This document shows, piece by piece, positions 1-12,248 of a stretch of 64,000 nt of DNA. Source of the DNA: Ganoderma boninense (lineage: Eukaryota; Basidiomycota; Agaricomycetes; Polyporales; Polyporaceae). The DNA lies in NCBI GenBank assembly GCA_002900995.3, contig CM035312.1:3244602-3308601 (forward strand). Reading direction: 5' to 3'. The stretch's first letter is position 1, and every line of letters begins with the position of its first letter. Both the position numbers and the translations under genes were made by a program. The notes below the pieces were generated by a model. It searched no databases and was not told where the DNA came from. It worked only from the letters and a program-made list of their open reading frames with translations.

Positions 1-299
1 ATGATTCCGACGCTTCTTCTGCGCCATTCTGAGAGGCGCGGGGTTCTCCTGCAAAACAGAGGTCTAGCGTTGACGGAGCTAGAGAGAGCAACGCAAACAT
101 AACTCACCCTCAATTTGGTCCTCGCCACTTTGCCGCCCTTGATATTCAACTCGTTCAGGTCCAAGACCCGCCTTACGCCGTGCACCGGTGCCGACGGGGA
201 GGGTGGCGGATTCAATGCTGTCTCTCGAAGAGCAGCTGTGGTAGACGGGCCGGCGTCTGCGGAAGGCGGTGGCACAAGAGCGTCGACTTGAGAACTCAT
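1..299 (-). CDS. Unknown gene, first two exons (runs off the window)
   Basis: A start at 299 opens a 64-codon exon (108-299) that reads MSSQVDALVPPPSADAG at its start and ends in TKLR. A GTGAGT donor follows (intron 49-107, 59 bp), then TTTTGCAG and a phase-0 exon beginning ENPAPLRMAQKKRRNH that continues past base 1. The N-terminus is proline/alanine-rich and probably disordered; the RMAQKKRR stretch is basic. No family is recognised. The open frame listed on the same strand from 345 lies in another frame and lacks these splice signals. Confidence 0.5.
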   Translation of the reverse strand, partial: MSSQVDALVPPPSADAGPSTTAALRETALNPPPSPSAPVHGVRRVLDLNELNIKGGKVARTKLRVSYVCVALSSSVNARPLFCRRTPRLSEWRRRSVGI

Positions 300-538
300 G
301 CCGTTCCAAGAATGCAAAGGAGAGTGTGAAGAGAGTGGATGACAACAGAGAAGGGGGTTGAGGGGAAAGCAGAAGGGAATTACTGAGCCGAACAGCGCAC
401 TGTGGAGGCTACTTAAGAACGCGAGTGGGTGCGCCTGCGCGTTTATGATCAACGTTTGCTCGTGCAACAAAGAGGCATAAACGGCAAAGAGAGATACATA
501 GAGGCGCACTCAAATATTACAATGCTAGATAACAATCG
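300..538. other. Intergenic, probable promoter of the unknown gene
   Basis: No coding signal was seen between the unknown gene and the SUN-domain fragment; both lie on the minus strand. The stretch next to 299 should hold the promoter of the first gene. No clear TATA box was found. Confidence 0.4.
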
Positions 539-872
539 CTACGGCTTTGCGACACCTGTCGGAGCGCGTCCTTAGCAAACAAAGCCGAGGAGATAACGCA
601 TGCCAGACTCACCATGAACGCGAACCCGGTACAACTGTGTCACCTCCCCTCCCCAGTTGTCAAGCACCTCCAGGACGATGACGCCAAAGTCGATGTTGGA
701 TTCTAGTAGGCTTGGATGAACCGGAAATGTCTGCACGTGACAATTCCCGCGAATGTCGTACTCGACGGTCGCCAATGGCAGGAAGTGCTCGCGCTGGTGT
801 AAGTTCGGCGCGGTGCGATTGAAGACACCTGCAAGAGCTAGGTCCCCAACTACGCGGGAGGCGTTTGTTGTC
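539..872 (-). pseudogene. SUN-domain protein, 3' end only (5'-truncated)
   Basis: Exon 613-872 encodes the C-terminal half of a SUN (Sad1/UNC-84) domain: VQTFPV, then VIVLEVLDNWG and TQLYRVRVHG, matching the family pattern (QTF, strand, NWG, T-x-LYR-RVHG). A GTGAGT donor at 607-612 and an acceptor at 556-557 lead to a last exon (539-555) that adds VAKP and a TAG stop at 539-541. SUN proteins sit in the nuclear envelope or ER membrane. The N-terminal half of the domain (the conserved NCWAF region) was not found upstream before the DUF4470-MYND gene ends at 1488, so the gene looks truncated, probably by the neighbouring rearrangement. Family call is good; functional status is inferred. Confidence 0.6.
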
Positions 873-1487
873 CTGCGAAAACAATGGCGTTGGAGCAAAT
901 ATTCCTGACCGGTAAATGGCAGGGAAAGTTTTCATTCAGCCAATGGTGGAAAGGGCGGGATACTTTACCTTTCCCGCGCCTTTCGTCGTCGGGTATCCTC
1001 GTGGCGAACTTGACCTTTGCCGGACACTTTTGCAATCATGAATGTCTACAAACAAAGTTTAACTTTCCCCAAAGGCGATTATATCGGGGATTGCAAGCGG
1101 AAGTTTAAATATTCTGCACAAAACACTGACAAGGAAATTCCCATAAGAGGTAGGGCTTGCCGGGAAATTACCACCATTTTCCCCTGGACGTTTTCCGGAC
1201 GGTGCCCGTCGTGTCACCTCCCGCCCGACAGTGTTAAATGAATTTCAATATGGTTGGTTCATTCTACATCGACTTCACAAGTGAAAATCAGGCCCCAATG
1301 AATCTCAGGTGTACGGTAAGCGTGTCGTTGACCAGTCAGGGGGGCAGAGATCGTTCTTGCACGCCTCCTCTCCATCGATGCCATTCTGGGGCATTAGCGC
1401 CAGTCAGTTCGAGGCGTATGTGCAAGCATACTACCCGGGACACGACTCGGACCGCGCCCAAGGATTTCATGGAGCGCATCTTCCCAC
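873..1487. other. Non-coding stretch between SUN fragment and MYND gene
   Basis: An acceptor (TTTTCGCAG) sits just before the SUN exon, but no matching upstream SUN exon was found. Short open frames on both strands look like chance. The block around 895-1230 has several GGGAAA/TTTTCCC-type inverted motifs and could be a degenerate insertion, but no clear inverted termini or target duplication were found. Confidence 0.35.
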
Positions 1488-4400
1488 TCATTTGTTGCAC
1501 CCCAACTTGTGAGTTTTCCAGTCGCTCTTCTGGCATTCACGCGAGCAGTAAGCCGTCTTCCTGCAGCGCGAGCACACCAACAACTTCAGATCCGCCAACT
1601 CTTTCTTCTTGCACCTCCCACACTGCGTCGCCTCTAATACTGGTACTGCGCTCGCAATCGTTTCCTTGCCGTTCGACCCATTGGTACTGGCAGGAGTGGA
1701 GCCGGGGGCAGCGTGGTCGACCTGACGCACAGGCAACATCGACGCGCCTGGCACATCCTCAGGCGCAAACACGTCCTCGAGGTACGGGACGGGGAAGACG
1801 GGCGACAGCGCGATCCGCGTCGCCCACGGCGCGAACTTGCGCCACACCCCGTCTTTCATCATGCCCCCCACGTCTTGGCCCCTCCCGCAGCTGCAGAGCG
1901 GGTCCGCTGCCATCCGGTCGTCCAGCGGGATCCTGCCCTGCGCGGCGTACTCGCAGTTCGCGCCGTGCGTCCACGTCGTGCGGCACCGCTCCGCGAGCGC
2001 GGGCAGCATCTGCTTCCACGCGCGCATAGTGGCCGCGGTCGGGACGTTCACAGACAGGAAGTCCTGCCGGTACACCTCCCGCAGCGCAGACGCGGCCTGG
2101 GGCGCGATGGCGGAGGTGTGCACGACGAACGCGTCGCACACCATGGCGTGGGCCGCGACGTCGAAGCGGACCTTGTCGATGAACAGGAGCGTGTGCACTT
2201 CGAGGACGGACATCATACGCATAGTGGCGGCGCAGGTCTTGTCGACCAGCTGCACTGACAGCGAGAACACGCGCACAGGCTTGCCGCCGTCCATGCCCAC
2301 GGCGCGCGCCATGATGGCGTGGATGGCGTGTTTGATGTTCGCCAAAGCGTCGGGCTGTGCGGGATCGACGATGGCTTCGTCGTCTCGCAGGGAAATCTGG
2401 GAGATAAGGTGGAGGTCGAACCATTCTTTGAGGTGCGCGGTGTCGACATTTTTTGTGTTCAGGACTGGGAGCTGGTCGAGAACGACGCGGTGGAGGTTCC
2501 AGGAGAAGAGAGATCCGTTCGCGCGGACCACCGGGAACGGGTTCATTTTGAGGCCGTCGGGCTGCAGGAACGAGATGGCGGCCGGGACAACCACCTGCAG
2601 GTACAGAGTTGGTGAGCACCTGAGCACGGCTACGAGCGGAGCATGACTGAGTGAAGCCGCTGGCTTACCTCTATGTAGGAAGACTTGCGTGCGAGACGCA
2701 GGTTTACGCTGGCTGCCGACGATGGGTACAGGGTACGCCAGTTTCTGCGTGCAGCCACCCAGGACGACCTGAATGGCGCACGACGAGCATTGCGAAACAT
2801 CGGGCATGGCGCCTTCGGCGAAAGCAGCCTGCACAGTCGCGTCCGTAATCTCAAGCGTTGCTGTCAGGGATGTGACGTGCTTTCCCTCCATGTCCATTTC
2901 TACGCGCACGGGTAGCTGGCGTCCGATGGCGCCGACCGCATCGGTCGACTCCTGAGGTTAGCTCCCCACCGTGACTGTCGTCTGCGGGGCAGACAGACGA
3001 GGCGAGAGCGGCTGCTCTGCTCAGGCCTCAGGCCTCAGGGACAAGGTGCACATGGTTCGTGTCCTCCAAGTTCGCACGAAATAAGCGCAGCTCCGGTCCT
3101 AAGGTCGGCTCGACGTGCCTGAGTGAGTTGAAGTCGCTCCGCAGGCACAGCTCGACAGAGACGTCACCGGTCACCGGTGGCTGCCATTGCGAATAGGAAG
3201 GCGCTCGGCGCGACGAAACTGAAGACCAGGTCGGCGCCGCTCGCCCGCCCGTCGGGGTCCTCGTGGAAGGACACGTCAGGCTGCGCCGCGGGTGCCCGCG
3301 TCGACGAGCGCCCGTAGGCCGCATCGACGCAGTGGAAGACGTGCCCCTCGTCCTCACTCGAAGACGGCTTGATGTGACAGCGCAGCCATGGAAATGGCAG
3401 TTTTGTGGCGGCCACTACGCGCTCCAGTTTGGCGAACTCCGTGCGGGGGACTACGAGGAAGACGCGTATAAGAAGGGGGACGCTTTTCCAGTGCGAGAGT
3501 CGTCCGATCGCGGGCACGCGTAAATCAAGTTCGAGTGTGCTGGGAAGACCGGTCAATAGGCCATAGCGTAGCAGCTGTGCCACGAAATCGAAGTTGCCAT
3601 GGTGCAAGTCAAAGAAGGAGAGGGTGACCTGGATCCACTGCTCTTTGGGTATCGGGAGGGAAGTACCTAGGTGTTCGAGGAGAAGGACAAACGCCTCGTG
3701 CGAGGGACACACGACAGCCTTTCGTGCGAATTCCCGTGTCACGTCCGAGGGACTCATTCTCCTCGCGATATTCGGAATGTACGTCGGATCGTCATATTTA
3801 AACATGTCCGCGTAAATGTTGTGAAGCAGCTTGATGAGCTGGGGAGTGTCAAAGTGTATGGGGTTACGAGATCTGCCATCCGGGCATGCGGACGAGTCGG
3901 AGCTGCTGGGCCGCTTCCAGGTGAACTCCTGATGAAGTACATCCTTGTACTTGGAGAGCATGAAGGTGGACACGAGCTTGTGCGTGTGACACCTACTCGT
4001 GAACCCTGACAGCGCGTCTACAGGAGCAAGGTCCATCAGAATAGCGAGAGCAGACAAACTCGCAAACGTCGTAGCTTCAAATTCAGTCCGCAGGTCGGCG
4101 GCAAAGAGCGAAAATGACTCCGTATATAACACGGAACTCGGGGATGACGTGAGGAGTGGGGCAGTAGTCAGAAATATGTTGAGTAGTCCCAGATAGTCGG
4201 CCACATTCGAAGTGTCGACGACGTCGAAGCGAGTGGGTGCACCGAGATTAGCGTACTCCTCCCGGTTCAGCTCCAGCGTACGAGTTGTCCACGGCGCCAC
4301 CCTGAGTGCAGCGAGTCTCTGTGCTTGTATACTCGTAGGTTTCTCACTGAAGTCACGGATGCCTCGTGCGATGGAAAGGGCGTCGCCAAGCAGGAAGCGC

Positions 4401-5427
4401 ACGACAGCTCGTAGACCGTCGCCCTTCCCCGGGGTAGCAGCGAGTCTGGAGGTAGAGGTCCATGCAAAGAACTGCGATCTAGCAGACTGGACAACGTCCC
4501 CGATGGTCAGAGTCTGTTTCGTGCTGGCGAAGAGGGGAGCAGGATGAAAAGGCGAGATGGGATCTGTGTTGACCTGCACATCAAATCCTTCGTCCGCACG
4601 GGAGTAGAAGAATGTCGAATTTGGATGGATACAAGCCGCGAGGATTACGCTTGTCCGTGAACGTGGTTCCCGTTTTCCAGTAGTGTATATGCAGCTCGCT
4701 CAGCAGCCCAGAGTTCCTCGCATGTGGGAAGAGCGGACCAGCGCAGAGGAGGGCACTTTGATTGTCCTTAGGAGCGTCTTCTGCGTGCTTCTTAAGCTTC
4801 TTGTCCATAACCGCTTGGAGTTCTTGCAATCGGGGGAGCTTCGATGGATGGTAGAAGCCGGCATATAGCTCCCAGTGTCGCCGCAGTTCAGCAAAGGTGT
4901 GATCTGTCCCGATCTTGATGATCGCACCATAGGGTGATGACCGCCATGCATCGAGCGAATCGTAGGCGGTGAGCTTTTGGGACTGGGAGACGAGCGTTGA
5001 ACGAGAGTCGACATCAAGGTACATATGAAAGAAGATGTTCCACATGGTCTGATCCGCCACGCGGTCCATGATCATCGTAAATAAGAGCACATTCCTCGCT
5101 ACCAATGCATGAGAACACGAACGAACACGAAACGTGACGTCCGCACCTAAGATGCCGGGATCGTGGTCACAGCAGGTGAAATCCAACTTCTTGCGCACTG
5201 GAAGAGAAGTGAGTGAGGTGAGTGCAGCATATAAGATCTCAATTGCACTGACAGGGATTTTCCCTTTCACAAAACACGGTGTAGAGAATATTCCTCGGGT
5301 CGCCGCATGGCAGCAGGAGGATGTCCGCGGGCACATCGGGAGGAAGGTCGCGAGTGAGAGAGACGGCGGTGGTGTTTCCGATGGGGTAGAAGTCATATGC
5401 TCCGGCGAAGTAGAGAGAGGACGCCAT
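1488..5427 (-). pseudogene. DUF4470-MYND zinc-finger protein, copy 1, frame-broken
   Basis: Exon 1 from 5427 (MASSLYFAGAYDFYPIGN) encodes the DUF4470 start with YPIGNT, LTRDLPP and ILLLPCGDPRNILYTV. A GTCAGT donor (near 5251) and TTCCAG acceptor lead to KKLDFTCCDHDPGIL; a second intron precedes RNVLLFTMIMD. The C-terminus has a MYND finger, CGRCKKK..CSRCRKTAYCSREC..HKLGC, a protein-interaction zinc fold. The frame is broken several times by comparison with copy 2: +1 near 4640, a 7-bp tandem duplication (ACCGGTG twice) near 3170, and +1 near 2690. A stop and unclear junction lie at about 3028. Either a decayed gene or indel errors. DUF4470-MYND proteins are a common basidiomycete family with no settled function. 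Confidence 0.7.
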
Positions 5428-6674
5428 CAAGGATGAGACGAGGGACGAGGGCAGGGATGCGAACCGTGACCCATTGTGCCCGGCATTTATATACGAAGAT
5501 CATCAGAAGCGTGAGCCTACAGCTTCTATCGGCGTCTGCCGACCGAGATGCTCCAGACCGTTTGCAATGAGTGGTCGACAGGTCGAGGAAGACTAGGGAT
5601 TAGAGGTGCCAGACAGTGTGGAAAAACTGTCGGAGGTCGAGCTGAGCAGCGAAAAGCGAGTAGATTCCGGTCGTCGTGGTAGAGAGGCAAACGGATGAGT
5701 ACGAAAACATACAATCGCGCGTCGTATCGTACTTCGGGAACTCCCGGCAATCAAGCGCTCGCTTGCCAAAACATCCATGTCCCAACAGACAAAACCACGC
5801 AGATACTTACACGAGAGACGAGAGAGCGAGCCACGGAAATGATGGTACTCACGCGAACTGCCCACACACACGCGGCAATATCCGAGACACGATCATGGGA
5901 GCGCGCATGTTCAAGAGTACATCATCAGCACTTACGCAACGGGGGCTTCGACGAGGCCATCCTTACTGAACGCCACCTTACCTTCTGCTTTCAAGTTCTA
6001 AATCGTGTCCAAGTTAATTGGCACCCAGCTTATCGTCTCTTTCGAAGAATACATTTGGTTGGGATTTCTACTAATACTATCTTCTTTTGCAGAAAGTTCA
6101 CTCCGCAAAGGCTGCAATTGTGAGTGTAATCAAAGCAATACTAACTGTTCTGATATCAGGACGTCAACAAAACAGAACGGGGAGTCTGAGAGCTGACTGC
6201 AGGTCTTACCAGGACACGCATCGAATATACCGCCATCTAACGTTCATGTTTGTCAGCCCCCGTCACCAGACACAGGCTACAATTGGCACATACTAGAAGC
6301 GGATTTAGTCTTCCGTATCAATCAACATGCAGACCTGTGCCCTCGCCGCTCGCCGCCAAATGAGCCGAAGCAAGGTATGTTCCCTTCGAATGCCTGTCCC
6401 ATTCTCAAGAGATCCCTCAACTCGCTTAATTTATGGCAGAGGTAAATGCACTGCAGCGTCATTGGCAATATTCCAGGATGCAATGCGAGACGTATGCCCC
6501 AGTAATCGATTGTCTGGTAAACTTGCATTCCTTGCCCCGACTTGGCGTGAAATCCTGGCTTGACCTTCGGTAGCAAAAATGCTCGCTACTAATGCCAAGG
6601 TTACATCGTGAGCACTGCCGAGGTAGTATGCCATTTTCTGACCGCTGGAACTTTCTCAGAGTTTGTGAGCCAGG
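5428..6674. other. Intergenic region, no gene recognised
   Basis: Short open frames occur on both strands but show no splice logic or family similarity. The part next to 5427 should hold the promoter of DUF4470-MYND copy 1; the part before 6732 serves the lipase. Confidence 0.4.
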
Positions 6675-6684
6675 GGATATAAAA
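6675..6684 (+). promoter_or_regulatory. TATA box of the lipase gene
   Basis: GATATAAAAG lies 57 bp upstream of the lipase start codon in otherwise mixed sequence, a plausible core promoter position. Confidence 0.55.
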
Positions 6685-6731
6685 GCCTCAGAGGAGCGAA
6701 AGGCCAAGGCAGGCAAACCCCGCTGAACAGC

Positions 6732-8190
6732 ATGGCTCCCACCGCTCGGCTTTATTCCTATCTCCCGCTCTTCGTTTCGCTGGCGACTACTATCCATGCC
6801 TCTCAAACTCCGCTCATGCCTCCTCTGAGTCCTCACCACGACGACATTTCGCCGGTCCCTCCGCACCTAATTGCGGCACTCAAGCCGTACACCTGGTATG
6901 CGGCGACGACCGCTTGCAACCTCTCCGCGATCATGGACTGGAATTGTGGTAAGAATTGCGACGCGAATCCCACGTTCAAGCCAATCGCCGTCGGAGGCAA
7001 CAACGAAGAGACTCCATTCTGTACGTGGTCTAGCCCCGTCTGGGATTCTCTGCCAGCCTGAGTGCTCACTAACTTTTCGCTTTCTGACGAACGTTCCGTC
7101 CAGGGTTTGCCGGGTACGATCCGACGCGCGACGAGGTCATCGTGAGCCACTACGGAACAGACTTCAATAATCAGCGAGTTACACCTACCTTTCAAGTTCA
7201 TCTGAAATGGAAATACTTATCCGCTCAACCGTGACTGGCGGTGCTCCCAATTGCAGACAGTCCGTTCGGCAGAACCTGTTGTTCTCCCAGGTTCCGCTCG
7301 ACTCAAAGCTGTTTCCTGGCATCGACAAGTCCGTCCAAGTCCACCAGGGGTATGCGGGGGTCCAAGGCAGGTATGTTAGGTGGTCTACTGGGGTCCACCC
7401 GTCGGAGTCGTTGTCCTCGGCCGCTCAGCGGTCCATACTATCCTCCAGGTCCGCAAATGGCGTCATCGCCGCCGTCGAACAGGCGCTATCCCAGTCCTCG
7501 ACGAAGAAGGTCACGGTCGTCGGGCATTCTATGGGTGCGTCCGTGTGTCATCGACGTCCACATATCCTTTCTATTCAAGTTCCTTCCTGACCTCGCTCCA
7601 CCTGAAGGCGCGGCTGTCGCGCTGCTAGATGCCCTCTACTTGTGTCTCCATCTTCCCGCAGACGTCGCGGTCCGCTACATCGGATACTCCTCGCCCCGGG
7701 TAAGTCTCCTCTTGCCACCTCAGACCGCCTCACCTCTGTCTGTCCTTGCAGCTCAAGATTTAATGATACCTCACTGGCAGGTTGGAAACGAAGCGTTTGC
7801 GGACTACGTCGATGCCCGGCCGGGCTTGTCCGTCACGCGCATCAACAACAAGCAGGACCCCATCCCGGTCCTCCCCTGGAGGAAATTCTTCCAATACCAC
7901 TTCCGCCACGCCAGCGGCGAGATCCATATCCGAAACGACGACGTGTGGGTGTCGTGTCCCGGTGCGTGCTTCATCCCCGGGCCACCGCGAGGTTCCGATC
8001 ACTGGCATCCGAGTCGTTGCACCGTCTAACTTTGCTTTGAATTCGTGGTATACGTATAGGCCAAGACAATCCGAGTGACCAATGCAGCACGGGCGCTGTC
8101 ACTGAAAAGATTATCGGCGGGAATGGGAACATGACCCAGCACACGGGGCCATTCGACGGGATCACCATGGGAGAGTGTTCAGAGACGTGA
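6732..8190 (+). CDS. Secreted class 3 lipase (triacylglycerol lipase)
   Basis: A hydrophobic signal peptide (YLPLFVSLATTIHAS) is followed by a Lipase_3 fold. Landmarks in order are WFAGYDPTRDEVIVSHYGTD, LFPGIDKSVQVHQGYAG, the nucleophile elbow VVGHSMG (Ser), AVALLDAL, RVGNEAFADYVDA, NNKQDPIPVLP (acid Asp) and HASGEIHI (His). Exons that can be placed: 6732-7020, from 7104, to 7370, 7449-7534, 7608-7699, 7781-7961 and 8060-8190, with GT-AG borders; the junction after HYGTDFNN (7150-7280) is not resolved. The C-terminus QDNPSDQC..GITMGECSET has paired cysteines usual in fungal secreted lipases. It hydrolyses ester bonds of acylglycerols outside the cell. All catalytic residues are present, so it looks functional, unlike the frame-broken genes on each side. 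Confidence 0.9.
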
Positions 8191-8433
8191 TGGAAGAAAA
8201 GCTGCGGTGGAAGGCGACGTGTGGTTTGTCCTTGGGCGGAACACATGGAAGACTTGTCTGCTACGACTTCGATATCTCGTTATTTGCACAGGATCAGAAT
8301 GTTCGTACAAGATGGTTCAAGCTGCGGGACATGACATCAGGAAGGAACCGCTCAAGGAAAAACTCCAACATAGGCATGAACTCAAAGTACGATTACAGCA
8401 TTTCCTCACAGATAGGAAGACATGAACGAACAC
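8191..8433. other. Lipase / MYND gene convergent intergenic spacer
   Basis: The lipase (plus) and DUF4470-MYND copy 2 (minus) converge here, so this spacer should hold both 3' UTRs. No conserved coding signal was seen. Confidence 0.4.
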
Positions 8434-11400
8434 TCATTTCCCGCATTGCAACTTGTGGCTCCTCCAATCCCCCTTCTGGCACGCTTCCGAGCAGTAAGAG
8501 GCCGTCTTGCATCGGGAGCACATGCGGAGCTTCACCGCGTCCGATTCTTCCTTCGCACACTTCTTGCACCGCGCCTGCGAAGACGACACCGCCCCAAGCT
8601 TCCCACCAGCCTCGCGAGGCGTCCGAGTCTCAGCCCGTGTCGAATCCCTGGCCGTCTGAATCTCCCGGTCCAGGCCTTCGAACACCGGCTCGAGGTACGA
8701 GACCGCGAAGAGGGGCGACAGCGCGATGCGCGTCACGAACGGCGCGAAGCGCTTCCACACCGCGTCCTTCTGCATCCCCTCGACGTCCTTCTCCCGCCCG
8801 CACGCGCACAGCGGGTCGCCCTCGCTGAGCTCGAGCTCGAGCGGGATCCGGCCCTGCTTCGTGTACGCGCAGTCCGGCCCGTGCGTCCACGACGCGCGGC
8901 AGCGCTCGACGAGCGCGGGCAGCAGCCGCTTCCAGCCGCGCATCTCGTGCCCGTACAGCTTGACGTTCTCGACGCCGCCGCGCGGAGCAGCTGCTGGAAC
9001 GCCGGCTCAACGCGCGGCATGAGCGCGTGCGCGAGCGGGAGGACGAACGCGTCGCAAACCATCGCGTGCGCGGAGAGGTCGAAGCGGAGCGTGTCGACGA
9101 AGAGGAGCGTGTCGCAGTCCCCGAGGCGTCGTCGCGCAGCGCGAAGGTGCGCGATGGCGCCGCGCTGCCCTGCGTGCCCGCGAAGCGCATCATGATGCAG
9201 TGGATCGTCTCCTTGATGTTCGCGAGCACGTCCGAGCGCGCGGGGTCCTTGATCGCGGCGCGCTCGCGCACGCAGAGCTGCGAGCCGACGTGGGGGTTGT
9301 ACCACTCCTGAAGCTGAGGGATGCTCGCTTTGCTTAGGTTCAGGACAGGGAGGCTCGAGGAAGACGCGATGGACGTTCCACGGCGAGAGGACGTGTTCGC
9401 GCGGATCACCGGGAACGGGTTCACCTTGAAGCCATCAGGCTCCAAGAAGGGAATGGCCACCGGGACAACGACCTAGAGAAACGTAGTTAACGCAACAATC
9501 GTAATGCGAGAGACAGATTGCGCGCCGACATACCTCAATATATGAAGACTTGCGTGCAAGACGCACTTTACGCCGACTCCCCATGATCGGCATAGGAGTA
9601 AAAAAGCGTCTGCGTGCGACCGCCGAGATCGACCTGCATGGCGCAGGGTGAGCACTGGGAGACGTCAGGCGAGGTACCTCCTGCAAAAACAGCCTGGGCT
9701 GTAGCATCCCTGATCTCGAGCTTCGCCGTCAGAGATGTGACGCGCTTCCCCTCGCTGTCCAGGTCAACTCGAACGGGTTGTTGCTTTCCAAGGGAATTGG
9801 TTCCATCCGAGCCCTCAGGAGAAACTGGGTCTGGCATAGGGCGACCCCGAGATTGGAGAGGCTGTGCTGCGAGGAGGTGCACGTAGTCCGTGTCGTCCAA
9901 GGACGCTCGGAACACGGACAGCGAAAGTCCCAGAACCGGCGTAAGGATATGGGCCACCAACGGGTCAGCTCGGACTGTCAGGGCGATGTATATGGCCTGG
10001 CGGGTGCCTCGACGAGGACGCGGCTTGGGACGACGAAGGAGACGACAAGGTCGGACCCCTTCTTCTGCCCGTCCGCCTCCTCCTGGAAGGACAGGGTCTG
10101 ACGAGGTTCGGGGGTAACCCCGGTGTTCGTGAGCTTTCCGAACGCTGCATCCACGGACTGGAAGATATGCTCCCCCTGCGGGGTCCCGATCGCACAGCGC
10201 AGCCATGGTGTGGGCACCGAGTCCCTCATTCCCTCCAGTTTGGCAAATTCCGTGCGAGGAACAGTGAGGAAGACGCGTACGAGCGGAGGGATGCTCTCCC
10301 AACGCGATAATCGGCCGGTAGCGGGGATGCGGACTCGGTCGAACTCAGGGACAGTGTACAGCCCGTAACGGCATAGTTGGGCATGGAGCTCGCTATCGCC
10401 TAGCCGGTCGAACATCCTAGTTGGAGTGGGATCCTGACAGCGGAGAGCGAGGAAGGCGGCCACAATATCGGAGCACTGGCATGATGACAGTCGCAGGCCG
10501 GTGCGGATGAGGTCAAAGAGAACGACTATAGCCTCGCGCGAGGGACATGTCGACGAGCCTCGTTTGATGGTCCCGAGCATGTTACCAGGGTCAGTGCCAA
10601 ACAGAGACATTGGGTCTTCGCTCTTGTACACATGGGCATAGATGGTATGGAGTACTTTGGCAAGCTGGCGAGTATCGAAGGACATGGGCGGGCTAGGGCT
10701 GGACGTGGATCGATCTCCACTGGCGGGTCGTCGCCAAGTGAGAATCTGATGATGCTGGCGCATGTTGCCTTCATCACCATGCATAGTAGCAGAGAGTAAT
10801 AGTTCGTGGGTGTTGCACCGCGTTGTGAACCCAGACAGCGCATCTACCGGGGCAAGATCCAGCAGAGTCGCCACGATAGGGAGGCTGGCGAAGAGTTTCA
10901 ACTCCAGCTCGGTGCTCGGATCAGCAGCGTGGGTCAACAAGGTCTCAGTATATAGCACGGAGCTTGGGGAAACCGCGAGAAGAGGAGCGGCACTGATCAA
11001 CATGTTGAACATGCCGAGGTGGTCGCAAAGGTTCGAGGTGTCGATGACGTCAAAACGAGAGGGCGCACCGAAGTCAGTGTACTCCTCCCGGTTCAACTCC
11101 ATGATGGAAGTAGTCCACGGGGCCACCATGCGTGCCGCGAAATGGGGAGCCTGGGGGACTTCAACGCGTCCCGGAAAATCACGAAGAGCTGTGGCGACGG
11201 CTAGTGCGTCTCCGAGAACGAAGCGTACCGCGAGAGCCCCGTGCATCTTTCCAGCTTCAGTCGCAGCATTTCGGAACGCAGCGCACCACTCCTTGAACTG
11301 GGTTCTGGCAGACTCAACTAGGTCTCCGACGCCGAGCGTCCGCTTCGTGTTCCCCAAGAGGGGAGCGTGATGGAAGGGGACCATAGGATCGGCGCCGTAA

Positions 11401-12248
11401 TGGACGTCGAAGCCTTCATGTGCACGGGAGTAGAAGAACGTTGAGTTCGGATGCGTCGCGGTCGCTAGCGTACGTTTATCTGTGAAGGTGGTCCCGGTTT
11501 CCCAATAGCGTTGGAACTGCTTGGCGAAGAGGGGATGGGTCTGACGTCGTGTGAACAATGGTCCGGCGGAGCGGGAGGAGGACATATTGAACCCGAGAAT
11601 GTCTTTGACGTTCTTGTGTAGTTTGCTCTGCATGGTCGCTTGGAGGGTACGGAGGCGATCCGCCTTAGAAGGGTGGTAGAAGTTGGCGTAGAGCTCCCAA
11701 TGATGACGCAGCTCAGCGAAGGTGTGATTTGTACCCATCTTGATGATTTCTCCGTAGGGAGATGAGCGCCACGAATCAATGGAAGTACATGCTGAGAGCT
11801 TTTGGCACTGCGACACGAGAGTTGAACGGGAGTCGACGTCGAGGTACATGTGGAAGAAGATGTTCCACATGGTTGGCGCCGCGACCCGATCCATGATCAT
11901 CGTCAACAGGAGGACATTCCTCGCTATTCATGGGTGAGGATGGGGATAGCGGATGAGCAAAGACGTACTTACCTAGTACCCCAGGGTCAAAATCGCAGCA
12001 AGTGAAGTCCAAGGTCCTCCGAACTGAGACGGCGGGTCAGTGATGTGCATATATGCGATGAAATGGAACGTACGACGGTTCAACCCCTCGCAATACACCG
12101 TGTATAGCACATTTCTCGGATCACCGCATGGGAGTAGAAGAATGTTCACCGGCAAGTCTGGTGGAACGTCTCTGGTGAGACAGACGGCGGAGGTGTTTCC
12201 GATGGGATAGAAGTGATATTTCCCGGGGAAATAGAGAGACGAAGCCAT
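8434..12248 (-). pseudogene. DUF4470-MYND zinc-finger protein, copy 2, frame-broken
   Basis: This is a paralogue of copy 1 in the same orientation. Exon 1 (12074-12248) starts MASSLYFPGKYHFYPIGN with the DUF4470 signature ILLLPCGDPRNVLYTV. Exon 2 (11973-12023) gives RRTLDFTCCDFDPGVL, and exon 3 from 11923 runs as a 600-codon open frame through MWNIFFHMYLDVDSR. Another intron lies at 9473-9533. The C-terminal MYND finger is CKKCAKEE..CSRCKTASYCSEAC..HKLQC. The frame changes near 9995 (one base lost relative to copy 1), at a T6 run near 9603 (one T too many), and twice within 8.9-9.4 kb. Homopolymer location favours sequencing error for at least one. Function unknown beyond likely protein binding by MYND. 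Confidence 0.7.
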
